Assembly (NCBI GenBank): GCA_022559845.1
Contig: CM040121.1
Location: 341,346,243-341,410,242 of the forward strand
Source of the DNA: Amorphophallus konjac
Lineage: Eukaryota > Streptophyta > Magnoliopsida > Alismatales > Araceae
Length of the DNA: 64,000 bases
Direction: 5' to 3'
In this document: positions 34,459 to 45,654 of the stretch, one piece after another
Layout: each line of letters starts with the position of its first letter
How positions within the stretch are numbered: the first letter of the stretch is position 1
Program-made: the position numbers and the translations under genes
Notes under the pieces: generated by a model
Seen by the model: the letters and a program-made list of their open reading frames with translations, nothing else
What the model was told of the DNA's origin: nothing
Database searches by the model: none

Positions 34459-36750
34459 TGATACAAGAAATATGAAGTGATCTAGAAGGGGAGGGGATGA
34501 ATAGATCACTGTTTTCAACCGATTAAAAAATTACTGAAGAATGATTCACTTAAAACAAGCAATCTCGGAGTTGAACCCACAAAAATGCAGTGCGGACAAT
34601 AGCTCGAGTGGATAGAAGGCACACCACACAATCACCACAGATAATCACACGAGTACTCAAAGGTTTTTAAGGTGGTTCGATCAGACCTCCAGTCTGCCTA
34701 CGTCCACCCCTCACTTCAAATCGAAGTGAGGCTTCCACTAGCACCTGCTAGCAAAGCAGACTCAGTCTGCTTCAACGGCTGATTCACAGCTTCACAGGGG
34801 AACACCCTCCCCTCTTCCTCCACACTCGGAGGGAACCCTAAGGACGCCAAGTCCCTAGAAACAGGAAACAATTTCCTCTTCCTCCAACCGGAGGGAACAC
34901 TAGTGATCTGCAGTCACTAGAACCAGAGACCAAGGTCTCTCTTCCTCTGAAGCCCAGAGGGAACACCTCTTCTATGAGAGGAAACAATACTGCAACCTCT
35001 GTTGCAAGTGAACCAGAGAGAACACGTCTCTCTCTTCCCCTGAACACCAGGAGGAAACACAGAGAACTCTCAATCAAGAAAGAAAAATAGATAAAAATGA
35101 AAACAAGAAAGAAGGAATCCAAAACTCAGAAACTGGAAACAATGTAGCTCAAACTGAGCAGCAGACTTCGGATTTGATCCGTAAGTCAATACCCATCTTC
35201 TGATCACTCTTCTGCTCTCTCTTCTCTCTCAACTGGAACACTCTAGTTTCTCAGGGAGGCTCTTTCTCTTCTGCTCTCACTCAAATTTCTTCACTGTAAC
35301 CTCGGAGCTCCTCCTTTCGTAGATGATGAGGCAGTACATTTATAAGCGATCAGGAGGGTGCATGTAAGGCGTGTGCTTCCCGCGCTCGATCCAGAACCTT
35401 ATTGCCACGTGCCCTTATAGCATTGGTTCCTTTAGTATCGGATCACGTGTAGCCCAGACACCGGTGAATGTTCTTCCTCGGACCACCTTCTTCTTTTTGT
35501 TTTTCTTTTTCTCCTACAAAGAAATTAAGAACATTAAAACTCAGGGCTACAAAAACTAAAACTGCATGAGGTATGTGGTAGGAATACGAAATGCACTATT
35601 CTGAGAACGACATGAGATACTCACTAATAAAGCTAACACTACAAAGGAAATGACACGAAGTCAGATGAGAACAGCACGAGGTGAGAAGGAAATAACACGG
35701 AATAAAAACGGTAGTAAGACACGCGATCAGAGGAAACCTGGACGAGGATAGAAATAAGCAACACGAAGACATAAAAACAATCATTAAGACACAAACACAG
35801 AAGATAACATGAAGACACAAACACAAGAGATAACACGAAGACATAAAACACGACTCGAATACAAGATTGCTCGAACTAACGAACGACTCGAAGTCGAGGA
35901 TGACACGAAACGACACGGACTGAAACCAACTCGAAGATGAACACAGAAACTGACACGAAGTGTGGTCACAAAGCAAGAAAGACACTTGCAACGTACATCT
36001 TTCATATGATGTGAGGCGATGTGAAGACTTTGCGTTCAACTGGATGTATAGACTTGGAACGGCTTCAAGGCAACGCAATCGAATGTATGAACTTTCACAA
36101 GGTATAGACTTGCCAAAGAACTGGATGATGTACAGACTTGAACAAGGCAAAGTCTGTACAGACTTGAGGGTTCACAACGTATATACTTTGGCAAGACAAT
36201 GACTGTACATACTTGAAGTGAAGACCAATGTATAGACTTCAAAGTTCAGCGGCCAAAGAATAGACTTGGAAACTTAAACCAGTGTATGGACTTAGCTTCG
36301 AACATGCTAGAGTGCATTTGTATGGACTTTGAAGACTGATGCATGACGCTAAGACAATGTGTAGACTTTGGCTTGGAACGAAGATAAAGATGAGGCTGTA
36401 TAGACTTGGCCAGAACATAAGACTCGAAGACATAGGGGTGACACAGATGGAGCGACACGAGGTGGCACAGAAAGCAGCACGAGGTACTGCAGTGTACAGC
36501 ACGCGATGGAATAAATAACGACACGAAGACAACCAACAAACATAGTTGGAACAACACGACGTACAAAAGGACAACACGAAGTGTGAAGGGATCAGTACGG
36601 ACATGCAACGTAATATCTCATGGCAGTTTTCCTGTTAATCATGGAAATTTCAAATGCATAACATTACTCAAGATATCTGATTAAGGAAGACAATATTTAA
36701 CATAGTGATGCTCATCATCAAAACACTAGGGAAGTCACAAAAATCCAATA
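34459..36750 (-). repeat. Sirevirus LTR 3 (5' LTR of copy 2), 2292 bp
   Basis: Starts TGATACAAG; ends TCCAATA (a CA to TA change at the outer terminus) followed by GATCATTCC. It has a longer GAGCGACACGAGGTGGCAC segment near 36450-36510, absent or partly deleted in LTR 1 and LTR 2, and lacks part of the microrepeats near 35600. Contains the hairpin chain (34683-35060) and a changed TATA region. Confidence 0.92.
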
Positions 36751-39700
36751 GATCATTCCAACACGACCTGGGAAATGAGAGTTACTTGTCAGAATAGACG
36801 GAATCCAAATCGGATGCCCGGTTTGAGCTCGGCGCTCAAAAGTTCTTTTTCCAAATACACTTAGTTTAAGTGAACTGCCAAGTCGGGTCCGGGGGTCTAA
36901 AATCTGAAATACCGGTCGAATCGCCGTGCCGATCCTTCCAACACAACTTGGGAGATGAAAGTGACTTGTCAGAACTGACAGAATCTAAATCGGATGCCCA
37001 GCTTGAGCTCGACACTCAAAAGTATATTTTCTAAACACACTTAGTTTAAGTGAACTGCCAAGTCAGGTCCGGGGGTCTAAAATATGAAATATCGGTCGGA
37101 TGGCCGTGCTGATCATTCCAACATGACCTGGGAGATGAAAGTGACCTGTCAGAACTGACGGAATCTAAATCGGATGCCCGGTTTGAGCTCGGCGCTCAAA
37201 AGTTCATTTTATAAATACACTTAGTTTAAATGAACTGCCAAGTCAGGTCCGGGGGTATTAAATCTGAAATACTGGTTGGATCGCCATGCCGATCATTCTA
37301 ACACGACATGGGAGATGAAAGTTACTTGTCAGAACTGACGAAATCCAAATCGGATGCCCGGTTTGAGCTCGGCGCTCAAAAGTTCATTTTCTAAATACAC
37401 TTAGTTTAGATGAACTGCCAAGTCGGGTCCGGGGGTCTAAAATCAGAAATACCAGTCTGATCACCGTGCCGATCATTCCAACACAACCTAGGAGATGAAA
37501 GTGACTTGTGAGAACTAACGAAATCCAAAACGGATGCCCAGCTTGAGCTCGGCGCTCAAAAGTTCATTTTGTAAATACACTTATTTTAATTGAACTGCCA
37601 AGTCTGGTCCAGGGGTCTAAAATCTGAAATACTGGTCGGATGGCCATGCCGGTCATTACAACATGACCTAGGAGATGAAAGTGACTTGTCAGAACTGACG
37701 GAATCTAAATCGGATGCCCGGTTTGAGCTCGGCACTCAAAAGTTCATTTTCTAAATACACTTAGTTTAAGTGAACTGTCAAGTTGGGTCCGGGGGTCTAA
37801 AATATGAAATACCTGTCGGATGGCCATACCAATCAATTCAACACGACCTGGGAGATGAAAGTGACTTGTCAGAACTGACGGAATCCAAATCGGATGCCCT
37901 GTTTGAGGTCGGCGCTCAAAAGTTCATTTTCAAAATACACTTAGTTTAAGTGATCTGTCAAGTCAGGTCCGGGTGTCTAAAATCAGAAATACTGGTCGGA
38001 TGTCATTGCCGATCATTCCAACATGACCTGGGAGATGAAAGTGACTTGTCAGAACTGACGGAATCCAAATCGGATGCACGGTTTGAGCTCAGCGCTCAAC
38101 AGTTCATTTTCTAAGTACACTTAGTTTAAATGAACTGCCAAGTCGGGTCCGGGGGTATTAAATCTGAAATACCAGTCAGATCACCATGCCGATCATTCCA
38201 ACACGACCTGGGAGATGAAAGTTACTTGTCAGAACTGACGGAATCCAAATCGGATGCCCGGTTTGAGCTCCGCGCTCAAAAGTTCATTTTCTAAATACAC
38301 TTAGTTTAAGTGAACTGCCAAGTCGGGTCCGGGGGTCTAAAATCTGAAATACCGGTCTGATCACCGTGTCGATCATTCCAACACAACCTAGGAGATGAAA
38401 GTGACTTTTCAGAACTGACGAAATCCGAATCGGATGCCCAGCTTGAGCTCGGCGCTCAAAAGCGTATTTTCTAAATACACTTAGTTTAAGTGAACTGCCA
38501 AGTCGGGTCCGGGGGTCTAAAATCTGAAATACTGGTCAGATGGCCATGTCGGTCATTCCAACATGACCAGGGAGATAAAAGTGACTTGTCAGAACTGACG
38601 GAATCCAAATCGGATGCCCGGTTTGAGCTTGGCGCTCAAACGTATATTTTCTAAATACACTTAGTTTAAGTGAACTGCCAAGTCGGGTCGGGGGGTCTAA
38701 AATCTGAAATACCAGTCGGATGGCCATGCCAATCATTCCAACACGACCTGGGAGTTGAAAGTGACCTGTCAGAACTGACAAAATCTAAATCGGATGCCCT
38801 GTTTGAGCTCGGCGCTCAAATGTTCATTTTCTAAATACACTTAGTTTAGGTGAACTGCCAAGTCGGGTCCGGGTTTCTAAAATCTACAATTCTGGTCGGA
38901 TGGCCATGCCAATCATTCCAACATGACCTACGAGATGAAAGTGACTTCTCAGAACTGACAGAATCCAAATCGGATGCCCGGTTTGAGCTCGGCGCTCAAA
39001 AGTTCATTTTATAAATACACTTAGTTTAAGTTAACTGCCAAGTCAGGTCCGGGTGTCTAAAATATGAAATACTGGTCGGATGGCCATGCCGATCATTCCA
39101 ACACGACCTGGGAGATGAAAGTGACTTGTCAGAACAGACGGAATCCAAATCGGATGCCTGGTTTGAGCTCGGCGCTCAAAAGTTCATTTTCTAAATACAC
39201 TTAGTTTAAATGAACTGCCAAGTCGGGTCCGGGGGTCTAAAATCTGAAATACCGGTCGGATGGCCGTGCCGATCATTCCAACATGACTAGGGAGATGAAA
39301 GTGACTTTTCAGAACTGACGGAATACTAATCGGATATCCGGTTTGAGCTCGGCGCTCAAAAGTTCATTTTCTAAATACACTTAGTTTAAGTGAACTGCCA
39401 AGTCGGGTCCGGGGGTCTAAAATCTAAAATACCGGTCGGATGGCCTTGCTAATCATTCCATCACGACCTGGGAGGTGAAAGTGACATGTCAGAACTAACG
39501 GAATCCAAATCGGATGCCCGGTTTGAGCTCGGCACTCAAAAGTTCATTTTCTAAATACACTTAGTTTAAATGAACTGCCAGGTCGGGTCCGGGGGTATTA
39601 AATCTGAAATACCGGTTGGATCGCCATGCCGATCATTCCAACACTACCTGGGAGATGAAAGTTACTTGTTAGAACTGACGGAATCCACACCGGATGCCCG

Positions 39701-39971
39701 GTTTGAGCTCGGCGCTCAAAAATTCATTTTTTAAATACACTTAGTTTAACTGAACTGTCAAGTCGGGTCCGGGGGCCTAAAATCTGAAATACCAATCGGA
39801 TCACCATGCCGATCATTCCAACACAACGTGGGAGATGAAAGTGACTTGTCAGAACTGACGAAATCCAAATCGGATGCCCAGCTTGAGCTCGGCGCTCAAA
39901 AGTTTATTTTCTAAATACACTTAGTTTAAGTGAACTTCCAAGTCGGGTCCGGGAGTCTAAAATCTGAAATA
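36751..39971. repeat. 180-bp satellite array, block B (about 18 monomers)
   Basis: Same monomer as block A, in phase with it once the Sirevirus and one GATCA copy are removed. It ends at AAATA, the left target duplication of the TR-GAG element. It has more scattered changes than block A, but the variant types (CCCAGCTT, CTTTTCAG, GGGGGTATTAAATC) recur here too. Confidence 0.97.
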
Positions 39972-40354
39972 TGTTAGGGTGCTAGGCCCGGATATAGAGG
40001 GGGGTGAATGTATCCTTCTATGTATAATGGCCAAATAAAAACTTGGAAGCTAGAGATAGACACAGAATAGAACCAATTTGATTCAACACAAATACAAATA
40101 CTTGGAGCGTGCCTATCCAAGCATCTAGCGGAAGCAAATCAAGCAATCTGATGAACCAGTGGAAAATCCTTTTAAACAAAAGAGCAAATATGTAACTAGC
40201 CCCCAAATAACCAACTAGCGGAAGCAGCACTAATGAGAATAAGAAATCTCAAGACAATCTGTGAAGGGTGGTAGGAGATATGGAAGAACACACTACAAGC
40301 AAACCACTGCTCAAAGATTTTAAGGTGGTTCGGTCCTCCAGACCTACATCCACC

Positions 40355-40735
40355 CCTCACTCCCAACCGGAGTGAGGCTTCACTAGCAAACGCTAGAACC
40401 AAGCAGACTCAGTCTGTAAACAGTTGCTGCCACACAGCTTGACCAGGGGAACAGCCTCCCCTCTTCCTCCCAACCGGAGGGACACCCAAGTGACTCCCAG
40501 CCACTTAGAAACTAGAGGTCGAAGACCTCTCTTCCTCCAGACCAGGAGGGACCACTGGACCTGCAACCACAAGCCCAGAACTGGAGGACTAGCCTCCCTT
40601 CCTCTAACCAGAGGGCAACCCACAAGTGACAACCTGTCACTTGCAACATGGAGATCAGATCTCCCTTCTCCTGAACCAACAAGAGGAACCCGATCCCCAA
40701 CAGGGCAATCGGAAGAACAAAGATGATCAGAAAAC
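40355..40735 (-). repeat. Hairpin chain in TR-GAG LTR leader
   Basis: Consecutive short dyads: 40355-40377 (CCTCACTCC/GGAGTGAGG), CTAGCAAACGCTAG, CAGACTCAGTCTG, GGGGAACAGCCTCCCC, TCCTCCCAACCGGAGGGA (imperfect), AAGTGACTCCCAGCCACTT, AGAGGTCGAAGACCTCT, CCTCCAGACCAGGAGG, GGAGGACTAGCCTCC, CCTCTAACCAGAGG, AAGTGACAACCTGTCACTT, GGAGATCAGATCTCC. Several align one-for-one with hairpins of the Sirevirus LTR but with changed, still paired, arms. The other LTR has the chain at about 48375-48755. Confidence 0.9.
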
Positions 40736-41128
40736 AAAGAAAAATAATAAAGGAAAGTAATACAGCAATCAGAAAGCTGTAAAACGAAATGCACAATGTG
40801 GCTCTCAACGGAGCTGACTGGCCTGGATCTGATCCACGGTCTAGTGAAGACAGATCTTCAAGCAGCTTCTTCCTTCTTCTCCACGAGCTCTCTCGCTCAC
40901 TCTCTTTCTCTCTTTCTTTCTCTTCTGCTCTCCAAATCTCTCACTCTCTATCTCTCTTTCTTTCTCTTCTACTCTCCTAATCTCTCACTCACCGCTCTCT
41001 CTTCACGGCTTCTCTCTTCTATCTCTTCTTCCTCTCTTTTCCTTCTTTTTCTCTTATTCTGGATCGAAGGGCTTTTTGCTCTTCAGGCTTTTGCTTCGAT
41101 CAACCTTCATCTGAAGACGAAGGCTCCA

Positions 41129-41247
41129 TTATATACCAGTACCAGCAGGTGGGTAAGGTGCAGAACGCGTGTCCCTCCCACGCTTCATCCAGAACCTTCT
41201 TGCCACGTGCCCTTATAGCATTGGTTCCTTTAGTATCGGATCACGTG
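41129..41247 (-). promoter_or_regulatory. TR-GAG LTR promoter: TATA box and two G-boxes
   Basis: Minus-strand TATATAA at 41129-41135, CACGTG at 41204-41209 and 41242-41247, inside a block of about 50 bp nearly identical to the Sirevirus LTR (from GCCACGTGCCC to CACGTGCAGCCC). The other LTR has TATA 49149-49155 and G-boxes 49224-49229 and 49262-49267. Confidence 0.65.
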
Positions 41248-41464
41248 CAGCCCAGACACCGGTGTATGTTCTTCCTCGGACCTGCAAGGAGATAAAAACC
41301 ATTAACACTGAGGGCCACAAGAACTAAAAACTGCATGAGGTATGTGATAGCAATACGAGATGCACTTTACTGAGAACGACACGAGATACACAAGATTATT
41401 ACAGTACGAGACAATGAGAGAATGACACGAGGTCAGATGCAAACAGCACGAGGTAAAAAGAGAA

Positions 41465-41775
41465 CGACACAAAGTATCACTGTAACAAAACAAACATTAC
41501 GAAGAGAACGACACGAAGTATCACTATAACAAAACAAACATTACGAAGAGAACGACACGAGATACATAAAAATAAAGCTAACACCACAAAGAAAACGACA
41601 CGAATTATCACTGTAACAAAACAAATATTACGAAGAGAACGACACGAGATACATAAAAATAAAGCTAACACCACAAAGAAAATGACACGAAGTATCACTT
41701 TAACAAAACAAACATTACGAAGAGAACGACACGAGATACATAAAAATAAAGCTAACACCACAAAGAAAACGACAC
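41465..41775 (-). repeat. 44-bp/86-bp minisatellite in TR-GAG 3' LTR
   Basis: Alternating units of about 44 bp (GAACGACACGAAGTATCACT...) and about 42 bp (GACACGAGATACATAAAAAT...), forming a repeat of about 86 bp. The pattern CACGAAGTATCACTGTAACAA is repeated several times. The 5' LTR has exactly one more 44-bp unit. Confidence 0.88.
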
Positions 41776-43271
41776 GAAGTCAGAAGAGAACAGCACGAGG
41801 TGAGAAGGAAATCTCAAGGAGTGAAAAAAGGTAGACAGACACGCGATCAGAAGGAACCAGGACGAAGATAGAAATAAACAATCACGAGGACATAAACATA
41901 AGAATAACACGAGGACACGAATACAAAAGCAACACGAAGACATGAATACAAAAACAACACGACATAACAAACTCGCTTGAACTTACAAACGACTCGAAGA
42001 CGAGGACGACACGGGCTAAAACCAACTCGAGGACGAAAACAGAAACCGACACGAAGTGTGGTTTCAAAACAAGAAAGACACGAGGTCTAGGAAAAGCAAC
42101 ATGAAGATAGAAATAACAAAGAAACGACTCGAACTAAGAACGACATGGAGACAACACAGTTAGACTCGACTTGAGATGAGGTGAAGTCTGTACAGACATG
42201 AATGTTCACATTGTATAGAGTTTGAAGCAAGTGACCGAGGCGATGTGTAGACTTTACCCAATGTACAGACTTGGTGGTCTTGAACGTAGGTAAGGCAACG
42301 CAATGTATAGACTTGCTCAAACGAGTGAACAGGTCGATGTACAGACTTGTCCAATGCATGAAGCACAGTCCACTGTATAGACTTGATGCCTTGAAGGCAA
42401 TGTACAGACTTGATAGTGCAACAAATGGACTTTGAAACGCAGAGGTTGTACAGACTTGCCTAAGACGCTGGGTAAGACGGCGGATGTATAGACTTTGAAT
42501 GAGACACACAGAAGGACGATCTAGCGTATAGACTTTGAAGAATTAGGGGTGACAAGGATGGAGCGACACGAGGTGGTACAGAAAACAGCACGAGGTGCTG
42601 CAGTGTTCAGCACGCGCTGGAATAAAACACGACACGAAGACAACCAACAAGCATTGTTGGAACAACACGATGTTGAAAAAGACATCACGAAGTGAAGTGA
42701 ACACAACCAACACGAAGAATGAAAGGAACAGTACGGACATACAAGGTACTACCTCATAGTAGTTTTCCTGTTAATCATGGAAATTTCAAATGCATAACAT
42801 TACGCAAGATATCTGATTAAAATGAGAATACTTACCCTAGTGATGCTCATCATTAAAACACTAGGGAAGTCACAAACAAGAAAGTTGTGAATAACAAGGC
42901 ATGTTGTACAGACTTCAAATAATATGCATCAGACAACTGTGTATGGACTTGAAGACCCTTAGCCAATGTATAGACTTTGTCTTAGACGCTAAATGAGACG
43001 CTAAAGTCTGTATAGACTTAGCCTAAGACAATGTATGAACATATCAGCAGAGAAGCAATGCACAGAACAGAAATCAAGAACAGAAATCAAGCACAAGCCA
43101 ATATATCACAGCATGACTCAAGCATACACATGCGTTCTTCACAATTCAGACATGGCACACTTATGCAATCTCCCACAGAAAAGGTCAGACATATTCAAGA
43201 CAATGTGGTGACTCATTCATGTTGCTATCATTAAAACATCACATCATCAACAAGACACAAGGGGCACAATA

Positions 43272-45654
43272 ATCTCCCCCTTTTTGATGATGGCAACATA
43301 ATGAGTCACACTGACTCATCAAACTATTCTCCCCCTTTGACATAATCAAAAAGATGGGAAATGGTTTGATAGTCAAATGCAGCACAACAATGCAGAGAAT
43401 GAGTCAAGGTTCTTTAGAATGAAGATCTCCCTTATGACCATGAAACAGTACTCCCCCTATCAACATGCATGATTGACTGCTCTCCCCTTAGATGATAATA
43501 GACCATAACTCCTCCTGAAGCACTGGAATGGACTCTGGTTATCCAATAAATCAATCTGAAGTCAGCCATTACAAAGAATCTAAATTCTGGTGAAGATACC
43601 ACAGAATCAGAACTTATTGCAGAACAAGATGGAAGATTCCAACAGTGTGGAGAGAAATACAGTCAGGAATCAATCTGAATTCGACCATCATAAAGATTCT
43701 GAGGTTCAGAAGGCTGCAAGTGAACAAGGTAATAATGGGAGTGGCACCTCACATTTGTATGGTCAGAAAAATACAGATGGAATCAGTCAACTGAATAGAT
43801 GCCACTTGATATGCAAGTGATGCATGACATGGAAGCTCCCCTTTAATAAGTGGAATCTATGAGATAGATGAGAAGGAGACCACAGGGGTAGACAAGGAGA
43901 ATTTCAGGTCAATGATCTAAGGAAAGTGAGCAGAAAGGTTTTCAAGGAGATATCAATCTCATAAATCCAAAACATAATTTTTCAAAGTCTTCCATTATAA
44001 GGACTTATGAATCAGCCTTTTGAACAGCATGGTTTAAACATGATGTATGCAGAGTTTATCAATAAAATTCTGTATTGATATCTAAAATCATGTTTTAATA
44101 AAGATGAACCAAGCCCTCATATTTATCTTGATTAATCTCCCTTTCTCTTACACAATCAAATCTATTGACTTCTTTCAGAATTACATGCACTAGTATTGAG
44201 GTCAAGCAATTATGAAGTCATATGATTTTGTCTAGGGTTGTAGTAATTTGATTTTAGCATCAATATTCAGATATTTCAATTTGTTCAACAATTTTCCATG
44301 CTACAAATTTTACGAGCAGTCTAGTTTAGTTCACACCTTGTAACTAGAGGATATACCTTGATCAGAGGCCAATATCCTTAAGCACTTAGTGTGACTAACT
44401 GTCATGCTATATATGAACAGAGATAGCATTTACACATCATGACACACTCCAAATCATTTCTTGATGAGTGAGTTGTATTTCTCAGTGTGCAAGCCATTGC
44501 TCTGCCTGAATTTCAATGAATTCTTAATCAGAGTTAACTAAGGCACCTCATGACACAGTCCTTTGGACATGTGTTTCTCAGTGACCAATGTCATTGCTCT
44601 GACAGATATTACTCTTTAGATATTTCAGAAAACTTCATTTGCTTCAAATCAATAATAGTTTCATGTACTTAATCAGTTGAAGTCATGCATTCAAAAGTGC
44701 AGATTTCAGAGGTTTTCAAGACACAGCATGAAACAGATGGTTAATGTTTATTAAACATGCTTCAGATATTTTTAAGAGATTTTAAAGTCAAACCTTGAGT
44801 ACATTAAACTTAAACCACCTGAGTTATTTCAGATATTCATAAAAACGTATAATAGAAGATTTCTAGTTCAAAAGTTTTCAGATTTATGATCGAGATAGCC
44901 CATTGAAATCTTCATGAAGGACTGATAGAATTCTGATACCAAATGATACTAATTGTTATCAATTGATAGGAGAGATATTGAAGCTTAAGATTTCAAAAAT
45001 AATCACGGCTTGGTCAAAAGGAATCAATGAAAGGATATGCAATGAATTTTCACATGAGTATGCATTTGACAACCTATATGCAATGCATTGACTCCCCCTA
45101 ACACTATACATTCAGACAATCTTTTTGGCATTTTTCATGAAATGTAGTGCAAGTAACTACATGCATGCAAAGACTCAACATTGAATGATATGCAAGGATA
45201 TGCATCTTACTCCCCCTGAAAACATGCAATGTTTGCACTGAAAATTAAACATATGAAACCAATTGATATTGTGACATGTGCACAATCAGACTGTCCTATC
45301 AGATTTTTCAACATGGGCAGCATGCATGGATCAAATTTCAGCTGATCAGATTTTTTTCAGAAATCAATGGACAGATTTCAAACATCATTCAGATGCAGTT
45401 CAGATTTTTTCAATGTACAATATATGCAAATCACATACATGCACTTCAGATGAGGAGAGTTCAAAGGCATCAATTCAGACAATGCAGATGAAGAATGATT
45501 ATGCAAAAATAGATTTAGTATGTCATGCAGTAGAACTAAAAATAGGAAGTGCAATAATTTTACGTGAAAGACTCAGGAAGGGGTTTTCATTCTTGAGTGC
45601 CTTGGATCATTATCCCTTTTTATTCCAGTCCCAAGGCACACCTGCATAGCAATG
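43272..45654 (-). other. TR-GAG 3' non-coding region with PPT and PPT-like sites
   Basis: PPT complement ATCTCCCCCTTTTTG at 43272-43286; further CTCCCCCT-type copies near 43331, 43452, 45090 and 45213. In the Sirevirus the pol gene would occupy the matching position; here 2.4 kb of AT-rich DNA shows no Copia domain. Small ORFs (43590-43820, 45278-45649) have no recognizable content. Confidence 0.7.

Larger units (their letters stand above)
6271..36750 (-). mobile_element. Sirevirus-type Copia retrotransposon, LTR-internal-LTR-internal-LTR tandem
   Basis: Three LTRs (6271-8544, 15446-17849, 34459-36750) flank two internal regions, all in minus orientation. The element is TGTTGGA...TTGTATCA in its own orientation; the left LTR of the window ends TA instead of CA on its far side at 36750. 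The outer flanks carry GATCA at 6266-6270 and 36751-36755; joining the flanks with one copy restores a normal satellite monomer. Each internal region has a tRNA-iMet-type PBS two bases from the LTR and a GGGGGA-type PPT. The three-LTR form with only one outer target duplication implies a single insertion followed by unequal or strand-switch recombination. The second copy is interrupted by a Tekay element at 23686-33414. The Sirevirus assignment rests on long LTRs, a large gag with coiled coil, repeated PPT-like sequences and Copia domain order. Confidence 0.9.
39972..43271 (-). repeat. TR-GAG 3' LTR, 3300 bp
   Basis: Begins TGTTAGGGTGCTAGGCC and ends GGGGCACAATA (CA to TA at the inner end). 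It contains a hairpin chain, a CT-rich stretch (40889-41060, GA-rich on the sense strand, two near-copies of about 50 bp), promoter block, 44-bp minisatellite and GTATAGACTT motif array (about 42190-43040). ORFs such as 40796-41218 and 42087-42509 are low-complexity translations. Confidence 0.93.

Noticed and set aside
40796..41218. 140-codon plus-strand ORF in the TR-GAG LTRs (again at 48816-49238)
   Set aside because: Encodes Ser/Leu runs from a CT-rich repeat; antisense to the LTR leader.
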